Source: Adiantum capillus-veneris (taxonomy: Eukaryota; Streptophyta; Polypodiopsida; Polypodiales; Pteridaceae). From it: DNA of 64,000 bases. Position 1 is the first letter of the stretch; each line of letters opens with the position of its first letter. The notes below the pieces were generated by a model. That model ran no database searches, was not told where the DNA came from, and was given only the letters and a program-made list of their open reading frames with translations. Of this stretch, positions 45,122-55,450 are shown in pieces. The DNA lies in contig CM043962.1 of NCBI GenBank assembly GCA_014529385.2, forward strand, positions 53,711,905-53,775,904. Direction: 5' to 3'. Made by a program: the position numbers and the translations under genes.

Positions 45122-45232
45122 GTAAATGTGCATCTCATGTTCCATTGATTTGTTTTGACTTCTTAACTTATGTATGTACTCATGTTTTTTATTTTCTTTT
45201 TCTATTTGCTGCAATTGCATGAATATCTAGAG

Positions 45233-45838
45233 TCTTGGGTAACGTGGGTGAGAGAGAAGGCTGTTTCTATGGTTTTGGAAAGATCAATAAACCCAAAATA
45301 TATAAACTCTCCTATGGCACCAACTATAGATGAAATAGAGTCTCCTTTTCCACCAAATAAAGATAGAGCCACCAAGGGTGTGGATGCAAAGAAAAGGGAT
45401 CACAAGAAGAAGAGCCTTGCAAAGAAGATCCCTTCAAAGAAGAGCCCTTCAGAGAGGAGTCATACAAGTAAGAGCCCTTCAAAGAGAATTCATACAAAGA
45501 AGATTCCTACAAAGAAGAAGAGCCCAACCAAAAGGAAGAGCCCCACCAAGAAGAAGAGCCCTACCAAAACAAAAGCAGATACAATGGTCCAGCCATTCCA
45601 CTCACAATTGAAATTCAAGGTTCAAAAGCATTGTTCAACTAAGAACAGTAAGGCACCTAGTTCACCTTTCAAACTACCATTTATGTCGCTAAAGAAGGTT
45701 GCCAAGTCACCCAAGACAACCACTCATCAGGAGCCCAAAGTACCAACCCCTGCCAAGTCCCCCGTGCCAAGCCCTGAGGAGCCCAAGTCACCACCACCCC
45801 CTCTTGAACTGACTGCACCCCTTCCTGAACACAACTAA
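45233..45838 (+). pseudogene. Basic KSPTK-repeat tail, final exon
   Basis: The exon begins SWVTWVREKAVSMVLERS, finishing the protease fold, then about 60 residues of Lys/Ser/Pro/Thr repeats (KKIPSKKSPSE, KSPTKRKSPTKKKSPTKTK) and a Pro-rich end (PSPEEPKSPPPPLEL) before TAA. S/T-P-K-K motifs are characteristic of linker histone H1 tails and other minor-groove binding tails, so a chromatin or DNA-binding role is plausible. The overlapping Arg-rich frame at 45378-45611 is a shadow of the repeat. Confidence 0.7.
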
Positions 45839-45995
45839 TGTTATCACCAATATGGAAAGTTTGTTTGGTATTCCATCCGTCTCCAAGTACATTATCCAGC
45901 TCAGTCATAGAAAGTCTTCTATTAAGCCACATCGTCTTTGTCCTCTACAAGTCTATTGTTTTGAAACATGCCACAAAGACATGTATAGGCAAGAA

Positions 45996-46660
45996 TTAGT
46001 GAACTTTAACCCTTCTTGATATCCTACCCGGAGACATAACTTTAAGGATGTCTTCTTTGATCTTGGATTTGAAGCTTGATATAGTACATGCATGAGGAGC
46101 TTCCCAATCAAGTGAACTTATGGTGGAAACGTGTAATTGATGTAGTTCTCCATATGCACCTTCTCGTGATGGAGCCTTATATTCTGCAAAATAGACAAAC
46201 AAATCCATTGTTTTGTAAAAAGAAGCTGTCTTGTCGGCATACATAGCATCTGCAATCCCTTTATGCATTGCTTGGAACGTCCCACTTAGACTCTTCACAG
46301 GCTGCTATTCCACAACAGTTGAAGGAAATATATCTGGAATGGAATCAAAAAAAGAGAAAAAACAATGGGAGAATGAAAAATTCATTGTATCAAATAGATA
46401 AAAAAAAATTTAACTTACAATAAGAATGCAGTGTGGGATGTTCGTCCAAGTCTAACACCATATCCTTGGCCATGTACACATGTTGAACCTTAGCTAGCCA
46501 ACCATTGTCGATCACTTTGAAAGCAAGAACACGACCTTTCCAATGGTTTTTTACTTTATCGCGTTTGGTTCTCTTCACTCTATGTACACCTTTACATGAA
46601 GGAAGCATTGTTACCCAGTCATTCACACGAAAAGACATGGGTTCCAAAGACCATCCTCTC
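45996..46660 (-). pseudogene. Two-exon gene of unknown family, convergent with the H3-Ulp1 gene
   Basis: Exon 1 (about 46660-46419) reads MSFRVNDWVTMLPSCKGVHR, a basic stretch, then WKGRVLAFKVIDNGWLAKVQ and HVYMAKDMVLDLDEHPTLHS, which looks like a small beta-rich (SH3/Tudor-like) domain, though this is an impression only. It ends at a strong donor ATT|GTAAGT. The intron is 46418-46334 (85 bp, acceptor TTCCAG). Exon 2 (46333-45996) joins in phase (SYYIFPSTVVE) and, after a TAG at 46307-46305, continues LSGTFQAMHKGIADAMYAD, LFVYFAEYKAPSREGAYGEL and a basic end (RISRRVKVH). The TAG would be CAG before mutation. The real N-terminus may lie in a further exon. Its 3' end is 158 bp from that of the H3-Ulp1 gene. 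Confidence 0.5.
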
Positions 46661-47369
46661 TAACGTATGTGAAAGTCACAAGAAGTTATGTTATGACGCC
46701 ATGGAAACTCAGAGATTAGAGAACAAGAAAGAAAATATAGAGACGGAAATACCTAAATCTCTCACAAAATAGAGGGAAAGTGAAAAAGGTAAACGTTTGA
46801 AAAAAGTAGGTGATTTGTCATTAAAAGCCTTGTTTTTAGAGCCTTGTCACATAAATTTCGTATCTTTTGACAACAATTTTATGAAATATAAAAAAAGAAT
46901 AAAAGATGAGACTTCATTAATTTGGGCCACAAACTTAATGCACTTACTCGCCAAAAGCACCTAAATATAGCAGTTTCAGCCTTATGATCAAGACATTTAG
47001 CCGCTGTCCTTCTTAATCCTTAGATTAACAAACAACCCTTTTCTAGCCAGTTTTGACCCTAGTGATGATGTTTTCTATACTAATCTTTCCACTAATCTAC
47101 TAACCTAGTGCTAACTCTAGAGATTGACATACACAATATGGCATTCCACACACTGTTGTGCACAATTGGCATAACGTGATCTATCGCCTTTTGAAGTTGG
47201 TGTCACACTTGCCTCTCACTTCTACTTAATCATTTATGATTTTAAAGTTATGACGTACACAGCTTTTATAGCATAAGATCATACTTTTTTGGTTTTATTT
47301 GGTTGGGGCATTGAAACATTCTCCTTTGTGATTCTCTTGTGTCATGTGTGCACTCTATTTCAACCTCCA

Positions 47370-47372
<3 letters not shown>
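46661..47372. other. Unassigned
   Basis: No gene, TIR or LTR was recognised. No inverted partner of the sequence left of 43711 could be seen here. Confidence 0.4.

Positions 47373-47442
<70 letters not shown>
47373..47442. repeat. (CT)n microsatellite, about 35 units
   Basis: Uninterrupted CT dinucleotides; the Arg-Glu repeat ORF on the minus strand is an artefact of it. Confidence 0.97.
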
Positions 47443-47445
<3 letters not shown>

Positions 47446-47749
47446 TATACATATAGTGTACACATAAATTCACCTTCCACTTGGTCATTTTTTTAGTATA
47501 ATTCCACTCGTACACATTTAGGGGTAGCATTAGTCACCAAGTGCCTTTGAGTGTAGTCTAACTCATGGCTTAAAGTCCATGCTAGGTTAGACATTGAGAC
47601 TCCTTCCCCTATGTTCTTTCTTTGACACTCTTATGTATATTGAAATGCTTATTTTCATGAAAAGTGTAAATTATATATTTCTTACATAGACCCCTAGGGA
47701 GGGGACCTCTCACTATGTATAAAGGCCAATTATTAGAAGGTTAACAAAG

Positions 47750-49000
47750 CGCTCTCTTTATAGGGTAACAACTACTTTGTAATCGACATATTTTGCAATC
47801 TTATGATCCAAATCACATTTTATCAAGTGAATTATGTTTCTCTCATCTCTCTTTCTCTTGTGTGTATTGATCATCAATTTGATGAAGGTTCACGTCTACA
47901 TTGTGTGAGACTTATTCTATTGTCTTGATATATTCAAAAGTAAATGCTAATCTTTTGATAGGAGTCTAATCCTAAGCACCCTAATAGAAGCTACTAGATT
48001 GTTTTCATGCATGTTTTGGTGAACTGTGGAATGTGGATTTATGTGCCTTTTTTAGGTCCTTCCCTATAGTCTCCAAGAATTCTAAAGCCTTTCAATGAGA
48101 TTATTTAGTTGAGAGACCAATGACTGATTTATTTGGCATGAGGATTGATTATATGTCTATTTGGATTTGTTGTTGATTTTGGTTTGTGGCTACTCTTGTG
48201 CATCTTCCTATGTAGGTTACTCCATTGTGATTGATGTTGCGACACATCTCCGTGCCCCATTCGGTAGCTTCCTAGATGTTGAGTGTTGGTTTGTGGTTAC
48301 TCTTGTGCATATTTCTATGTAGGTTACTCCATTGTAATTCACACTGCAACATGTCTCCATGCCCCATCCAAATTGCTTCTTGGATTGTTGATTGTTGCTT
48401 TATGGTTACTCTTGTGCATCTTCCTATGTAGGTTACTCTATTGCAATTGACACTGCAACACGTCTCCATGCCCCATCATCCAGGTTGCTTGCCTGAGTAT
48501 TTTATCTATGCTACAGGCATACATCATAATGATCCGTTAACAATGGTTCCATAAGCCAATTTTTATAAGGATAGTAGAAAACTCGTAGAGAAATGAGTAT
48601 AGCTATTTTGTAATAAACATATTTTACATATGGTAATCGAAATCAAATTTTTTTGATTGAATTGTGTTTTTCTCCTCTTTCTCTTTCTTTTGAGTGTATT
48701 CTTAGTTTGGTGAAGGTTTGATTCTATGCAATGTGAGTCTTAATCTGTTGGTTTGTTAATGTTTTCAAATGTGAATGCTAATTGTTTGACAGATAGGATG
48801 TTGATCATAGGACGTACGAGAAGTTTTTAGATTGTTTTTGTGCATATTTGATGACCTTTGAAATGATGGATCGTAACTTGTGTACATTGTGAAACTAAAT
48901 TTCCAAGGTGTAAATGTGTCCTAATAGTCCTTCCTATAGTCTTCTAGAGTTTTAAAATATTTTGAGCTCACTTAGTTGAGAAACAATTACATGATTAGTT
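47750..49000. repeat. ~840-bp direct duplication
   Basis: The segment from about 47755 (actttgtaatcgacatattt ... ttgatgaaggttc ... gctactagattgttttcatg) is repeated from about 48600 (ttttgtaataaacatatttt ... ttggtgaaggttt ... gtttttagattgtttttgtg), moderately diverged. The 108-bp repeats lie between. No coding frame recognised. Confidence 0.6.
48180..48495. repeat. ~108-bp tandem repeat, three units
   Basis: Units with tactcttgtgcatcttccta and tgtaggttactccattg recur at about 48186, 48293 and 48401, each with a ctccatgccccat end. Confidence 0.85.
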
Positions 49001-50170
49001 TGCTTGAGGATTGACTATATACTGGATATCACTGATTGTTGATTATTGACCCATTTAGGTTTCTTCCTTTAGTATTGACATATTGCATATGTGTGTTCCA
49101 TATGGCTATGCTATAGCCATTTATCGTAGTGATCTGCAAATAACATTTTTCATCTTAATTTGTTGTTTTCTTCCACTTTGTCATTTTCTTAGCACTCAAT
49201 ATGTTCCTCAAAGTCACTATCTTTATCCATGTTTTCTTGGGTGAAATTAGAATCAAAAGTGGTTTGTTGGCTGTATTTAGCCAATGAGCTTGCAGACTAG
49301 ACTTTGGTGAGGTATTGCTAAAAGCAAAATACAAAAATCTTATCAATTACAAGATTTATGGTTGAAGATGGACAAAAAGCTAAATATCACCTCAATAAAA
49401 TTTTGATAAAATTTCTTTGCAACTATTTGCACTTAAAGTTGGTCCATAAATAAAGTTTAGGGAATGTTGAGAAAAGCTATTGATTTTTAGATCTTTATTA
49501 GTAGAAGGAAAAAATTGGAAGCTGATAGAGGAATACTCAAACAGAAGCGTTGGATTTGATTCTCGATCCAAGAAGAACACCAAGGCCTAAACTAGCTGCA
49601 AATTAGAGGTAAACACAACCATTGTAAGTAGATAGAGAAGAGAAGAGCTCAAGATCTTGCAAGCAGGAAAACAAACAATTAAGACAACAGACACAATGGA
49701 GATAGATGCACAGAACTACTTTGTCTTCACTATCAAAATGGTGATAAGGTCTACAAAACATAATTGAGAAATACAAGATAATAAGAATGCTATATAACTA
49801 TCAATGTGAAACCCCTATTGATAAGGATGGAAATATCAGTGTCCATCATTTTTTTCTAGGTGGATCATGTTGGTGAAGTCTATCTGTCATACTATTGGTG
49901 ATGATCCCCATGTTTTCTACCCCATGCCAATGATAATAAATAGACAAGAAGCCATGTAGGAATACACCATGATGTCTCAAATCCCCCTCCTCAAGCTCAA
50001 TGCCATTGTTTGTACCCCAAGTGTAGCTCGAAATAACCTTAGCTTCTCTACTCCTAGGTCCATTGTGAAGATATGTGTAAATTTCTCATCTGTCCTCACG
50101 TAGCTAGGGATGGTGTTGATATCCAGGTCTACATCTCTAATGACTGGTAGTGCACCCCCCAAGACCTCCT
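49001..50170. other. Unassigned
   Basis: Only short ORFs on the minus strand (49346-49155, 49583-49392, 50162-49977) without motifs. No LTR ends or TIRs seen. Confidence 0.4.
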
Positions 50171-50430
50171 AGAGGGTGCACTATTGAGAGACCTACATAG
50201 TGTGTGCTCAAGGGTATTTACAAAACATCTTTTTAAACAAATTTAAATGTATAAAATGAGCCCTTATTTTAGTATTTTTTTAATGGAACATGAAAATTCA
50301 TTTTATTGTATCGCTATTAATTTTCCTAGAGTGTTTGCATTAAAAAACCTCTTCTACTGAACTCACATGGTACATTAACTTGATAACATATTGCACCACC
50401 TAAGTGCACCTCAATGTGCTTTGTCCTTGT
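50171..50430 (+). repeat. Diverged fragment of the element F LTR family
   Basis: Phrases gtgtgctcaagggtatttac and cctcttctactgaactcaca parallel tgcattcaaggactatttat and cccctctactgcactcac in the copy at 57493-57720. The similarity is partial. Confidence 0.45.
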
Positions 50431-51185
50431 GTGGAACATTGGGTTTGCACTGATTTTATGCAACTAAGGTTTTCATAGTAGATGAAAACTCTCAAGGGAT
50501 TTACCTTCCAAAAATCCCTAGAGAATGTGTGTTCATGAGGTACTTTTAAAATCCCTCTACATACACATTTTAGCATGAATTAAATGACCAACCCCTTTCC
50601 TTCATACCCTGTAGCTTTGTTTCAAAAGTACATTTTTTTATCCCACTTGTAAATGTAATTATGTTACTCTTTGAAAATATTATAAAATCCCTTCCAATGA
50701 ACTCACATAATACACTCAGATAGCTCAAGGCGTCTAGACTCCTTGGGTGAAAACAATCTCTAAACTTCTATGCCCAACTTTACAAGAAACATCTCCTACT
50801 ATGGTACCTCACATACTACCACCCCAAAACCAGGCTTTACTCAACAAATCAATCATGGATGGATTCTTGCTACTCCATGTGATAGAATCACTCCCAAGTA
50901 AGAACATAAGAAAGTTGCCATTTAGATAGACTACCATACCAATGCACATTTGTGTACCCATAGATTTATATCTTTGTTCTAGTCTCATTTAATAAAAGAT
51001 AGTCCAAAGTACACTCATACAGTACTTCTTAGGAAACTATATAAGCTAGATCTCAACTATATAACCCAAATCTAGCTGCAAGATTATATAACAAGATGAG
51101 GGTAGCCACAAATAATAAGCTAGTACATTGTGGAATTCTCAATTACATCAAATTTACATAATCCTACACCTATTGTGATTCAAGA
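50431..51185. other. Unassigned, probably decayed copia pol 3' part
   Basis: Lies 3' (minus sense) of the copia RT catalytic region, so RNase H remnants are expected, but no motif could be read with confidence. Confidence 0.3.
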
Positions 51186-51500
51186 GCATAGCAATAAGCT
51201 TAAAATTAATCTTACCCTACTTTGATAAAATATGTGATTATATTGTTTTTGTGATAACCTATGCCCACTTTCCTGTATCTTTTTTTATTCAAGGTCATAA
51301 CAATAAGCTTAAAATTATTCTTACCCTACTTTGATAAAATCTGTGATCATATTGTTTTTGTATAATCTATGCCCACTTTCTTGTATCTTTGATGTCAAAC
51401 TCCTACTTCAAAAAGACTTTTGTAACAAGCTCAACTTCATCTTTATGATTTCCACCAACCATCAAATCATCCACATAGAGGAATTTAATCAAATTACCTA
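51186..51500 (-). pseudogene. Ty1/copia RT catalytic region with a 109-bp tandem duplication
   Basis: Reading leftwards from 51495, the frame is KFLYVDDLMVGGNHKDEVEL, with the copia YVDD motif, then FDIKDTRKWA. A 109-bp unit (51192-51300) is repeated with a one-base length change from 51301, both beginning caataagcttaaaatta. The copy is not functional. It belongs with the RT N-terminal part at 51925-52430. Confidence 0.7.
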
Positions 51501-51539
51501 CCTCATTATCTTATACATATATGGAGTGATTTGTTTAAG

Positions 51540-51924
51540 CTATACAAAATGGCAATAGTGTTAAAATCTTGGGGTTCTGCTATAAGACACCAATTATCTC
51601 ATGTGCATTTAAAAGGTATTAACAAAACCTCACACTTACCTATTATGAGGCAATAAAATAATTCCTTTTTCCTATTCAACTTATGATTTTTTTCAATATC
51701 AATTAGAAACCTTTTGCTAATAAAATGACTTCTTTTTCTTGTTAAATTTATGGTTTTTTCTAGTCTCAATTAAAAAGTCTTTCAATTCTTAGTAAATTAT
51801 AGATATTTCTAATTTCAATTTAAAGACCTTTTGTGCATTTACAAGGAGAGATACTTTATGAATAAAAATACCTCTCCTTTTGAATGCACATTATACACTA
51901 ATTTGTTTTTAGGTGCACACCGTA
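51540..51924. other. Insertion between the two copia RT halves
   Basis: About 380 bp of AT-rich DNA separate the two RT halves. Short repeated phrases (ccttttgctaataaaatgac, tttctagtctcaatta) resemble the LTR family of element F. It is probably an inserted LTR fragment. Confidence 0.35.
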
Positions 51925-52430
51925 AGGCTCAGGAGGTTTCATTCCTCTAATGGCAAGATCTTGTTGCTTGCTTCAGCCCATAAAGTGATCTTTTTAGCTT
52001 ACATACATACTTGAGATGTCGCACTTCCTCATGTCTGTTTGGTTGATCTATACATGCCTCTTCTTGCAAGTCAGTATTCAAGAATTCATCTTTCAATCAA
52101 TATGATGAAAAACCCAACTATTTGCTGCAATAACTGGAATAATGGTATGAACCATAGACATCTTTGCAACAGGGTTAGAAGTCTCTTCATATCAATGTCA
52201 TAAGCAGGTCTATGGATAGCCCTTTTCTACCAATCTAGCCTTATACATGCTCAATATGCCATTTGCATTATGTTTAGCTTTGTAAAAGAACTTACATCCA
52301 GCCATTTTTTTTCTTTTTGGAAATAGCACTAAATCTCATGTCTCATTCCCCTCAAGGATAGCTATCTCCTCATCCATAGATTGATCCTACTTTGGATTTC
52401 CAAGAACATTCTCAAGACGAGTAGGTTGTA
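51925..52430 (-). pseudogene. Ty1/copia RT N-terminal region
   Basis: The minus strand reads MDEEIAILEGNET, KKMAGCKFFYKAKHNANG, SMYKARLVEKGY, YEETSNPVAKMSMVHTIIPV, corresponding to the well-known copia RT opening (GCKWV-x-K, YKARLVAKG, PVAK). Several stops interrupt it. Minus orientation matches the YVDD piece at 51186-51500. Confidence 0.75.
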
Positions 52431-53985
52431 CATTTTGCATCCATAAAGGTACAATGGAAATCCACAAAAATTGTCATGATTCAATCTCTACATAGGATTC
52501 CTTGCTCTCTTAGAACTTAATGGTCAAGGATCAATGCTAGGTGTGAGCTTGCTGATTGCCAAACCTCACTGTCTTATTGTACAGACAGTGAGAACCATAT
52601 ACATAAATGTCATACCGTTGGACGGAGTTGACATGACTAGTTCATAGAGGCTAAAGATGTTTTCAAGATCTTTGAAAACACACTCAATTCCTATCTACTC
52701 AAAACTACATTGAAATGCATGTTAGGAGAAACAACCACTAGTTACAACACTCGAAAGAAAATCTCATAGATTCAATGAGAAATCAAAGTACAAACGCAAC
52801 CAAACTTATAGGTCGGATAGGTAAAACTTGAACAAAAATACCTATGCCTTCAAATCCCCATTTTGAACACTTGCCAAAATCACACTTATTATCTATAGGG
52901 TAGATTTGATAATATAACTGTTTTTTGCCCCGATTTCACCCAGAGCTTAGCAATGATGGCCCAACACCCCTCCTATGCATAAAATGCATTTTCATTATTG
53001 AGTTCTAAGTAGATACAGAGGAAGGCTAGATGCAACCAAAAAAAAAATTTACCACGGGACACCTACAATGTTGTAAAGATCTTTCAGCTATGAACACGAT
53101 GAAGCAGATGACGCTTCAAATTAACACTTCACGAGAGAGTTATGAGCTTGAGAAAGAGCTGGCCCATAATCACATAATCCTTTACACTTATTAGTCCAAG
53201 AATCCATGAATTACAATGGCTTTAGCTTAAAGACGTTTAATTTTCTCTAAAATGGAAAATTATAACATAGGCTGCTACATGGGATCTCATGTAAACATTT
53301 CCCTCCCTCCTAGCCTAGTTCGTCCACAACATTGCTTCATGGGATTTGATCCACCAATTTCCTTTCCTTGTGCTGATTTTGTAAGACTTTGAGGGCTTCA
53401 TAGTACTTGATGTGCATCTTTTTCTTTGCTTTTTCTAGAAATGGTAGGTTGATGGGGTTGTTGAGCTCCAAGACTCTGTAGCTAAAAAATCTTGCACGTA
53501 GACTTTCTATCATGGGTCCAAAGAGACGTGATCTAAAAGTGAAGAACCTTGTGTAGAAGGCATCCTCAAATGTCTATATGTACTAGTATGGTAAAAACAT
53601 GACTCTGGTGAAGATGCGGTAGAGAATGTCATTAAGCATCTGAGCTGATAAATCAAGAAAAGCCCCCGGTTTCATTCAAGGAAAGAAATCCATAGAGATT
53701 ATTTTTCTCTACCTGGTGTTCCTTGCTCATCCTCAAGATTGTGTTTGACTATGGATATGTGGAGGTTGCATTGGTCTCTTCTTCATCTTGTATGAATTGC
53801 AAAGCCTCTGTTTCCTTTGGTATTAGAAAAGTCTTCATCAAGTAGTGGTTGTTTTCCTTTCAACTACTCCTGACTAGTCTTCAAAGCTTCTTGCAAGTCT
53901 ACAACTTTCTTTTGGTAAGCATATTCCTTATTCATAAATGAGAGAGACACCTCACATTGTTGCATACGAGAATTCTTACTCTCTC
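52431..53985. other. Unassigned, decayed retroelement sequence
   Basis: No family could be read with confidence. The part nearest 52430 may be the pre-RT copia spacer; the part nearest 53985 follows the gypsy integrase fragment of element J. Confidence 0.35.
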
Positions 53986-55450
53986 CTTCCATTGGGAGTA
54001 GTTGTTCACATAGTTAGGAACATCTCCTTTCATGTTTGGCAAGTAAAACCCTAGCCACATAAGTTGTCTCAATGTTTGGTCTTATGAAAAATGGATTCCC
54101 ACCATTGTTGTATGAGCCTCATTTAAATATATGTCTTGATTTTCTAGGGTTATGCACAAAAGTAGAATCCTGTCCTTGTTTTTCCAATACAATCTCCTAG
54201 CTAACACCTAATACATAGCTAATTTCTCTATCATCATTGGTGTGATTGGAAGTAGAATCTGTGAATCTATTTGATCTCTAGTCTCATCAGAGAGAAAAGA
54301 TATTCTAATCATCTTATAATCATCTCAACAGAGAATATAAAAGTATCTAGAAAATAATCATGAACCCCTTTAGGAGATACACCTAAGATGATTCTTGATA
54401 GGTGATATTCTCATTGATGTGTGGTGCCTTTCTTAGCCACCACTGTAAAATAAAACTCTAGTAGGATGGTGAACCATCTTACAATCCTTCCAATGTTACA
54501 CGGCTTGTTGAGAAGACTGATTAGAGCTTCATGGTCCACAAAGAGGACAAACTTATTTTCTAATAAGTAATGCCTGAATTTATTTTCTATATAGACCATG
54601 CCAAGTCCTTCTTTTTTTGTCGTGGTATAATTCTTCTTCATTGTGCTCAACTACCTGCTAGCATAGGAGATGGGAAAATCCATAGTTTTCTCTCTTGGTT
54701 GTGCTAATATGCTACCAATAGAAAAGTCTGAAGCATCAACATGCACATGAAAAAATTTATTTCAATATAGAGTCTTCAAAATTGGTGCTAGATACAAAGC
54801 TTGTTTAAGATTTTGAATGACTCTTCTCACTTATTTGTCTATACCAACTGAGTGATCAAAGCATAAATAGGTTTAGCAAATGGCAGCATCTATGTAGACA
54901 AATCTATGATAATACCCACAATGTTCCATAAATGCAGTTGATCTAGGCATTTTTGCAATCACTGCCACCTTTTTCATGTGCCTTTTTTTGAGACAATATG
55001 TCCAAGAGTCTTACCTTGCCTAAGATGAATACACATTTTTCAAGATTTAAACAAATTTTGTATAGACAACATTTCTGCAAGACAAACTTGAGGTGCTCAA
55101 AATGGTCTTCTCTTTTCGATGAATGCTCACATAGATCGTCTATGTAAAATTCTAGGAATCTCCTCAGGTATTATTTGATTGCATGGCTCATTAGCCTTTA
55201 GAATGTTGCTGATACATTTGTCAGCCCAAAAGGCATGACTCCGTCAGTGAGTATCCCCATTAGCAAAAGCCATTTTGTGTTGATCTTTAGGGTCAATGGC
55301 TAGTTTTTTGTAACTAGAGAACCCATCCAAGAAACTGTTGGCTTCTTTTCTAGCTACTTTCTCTAAAACATGATCGATGATGGGAAGAGGATAGTTACCT
55401 TGTATAGTTGCAATACTCACATTTTTAACACTAGTTTTGCACCTGGACAC
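53986..55450 (-). pseudogene. Element J: gypsy RT, RNase H and integrase zinc-binding remnant
   Basis: The frame at 55450-55244 has NVSIATIQGNYPLPIIDHVL and EANSFLDGFSSYKKLAID, the RT fingers and palm. The catalytic YIDD is at 55146-55135 (FYIDDLCEHSSKRE). RNase H appears at 54650-54411 (LGMVYIENKFRHYLLENKF, FVDHEALISLLNKP). Around 54110-53990 the integrase zinc-binding region reads AHTTMVGIHFS, then TLRQLMWLGFYLPNMKGDV. It is broken by many stops and no integrase core follows. The RT is close in wording to that of element A. Confidence 0.75.

Larger units (their letters stand above)
43744..45838 (+). pseudogene. Histone H3-like / Ulp1 protease / KSPTK-tail gene (five exons, two stops)
   Basis: Proposed exons are 43744(or later)-44465, 44548-44709, 44777-44866, 44944-45121 and 45233-45838. 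The introns of 82, 67, 77 and 111 bp all start GT and end AG, and phases agree at every junction; the second donor is GC|GTAAGT. The first exon encodes a histone H3-type fold and a helical linker. Exons 2 to 4 encode a C48 (Ulp1/SENP) cysteine protease domain. Exon 5 encodes a long basic tail. In-frame stops are TAG at 43951-43953 and TAA at 44633-44635. The true start is unknown: the frame is closed by a stop at 43711, right beside a transposon end, so the N-terminal tail may be cut off. I know of no described family with this architecture. The fourth junction is the least certain. Confidence 0.65.

Noticed and set aside
45378-45611. 77-aa Arg-rich ORF
   Set aside because: Out-of-frame reading of the KSPTK repeat exon.
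42413-47300. Mutator-like transposon carrying the H3-Ulp1 gene
   Set aside because: Ulp1 genes do occur in some plant MULEs, but no long terminal inverted repeats, 9-bp duplication or MURA transposase could be seen around the gene. Left open rather than called.
47266-47463. ORF encoding an Arg-Glu repeat
   Set aside because: Direct translation of the (CT)n microsatellite.
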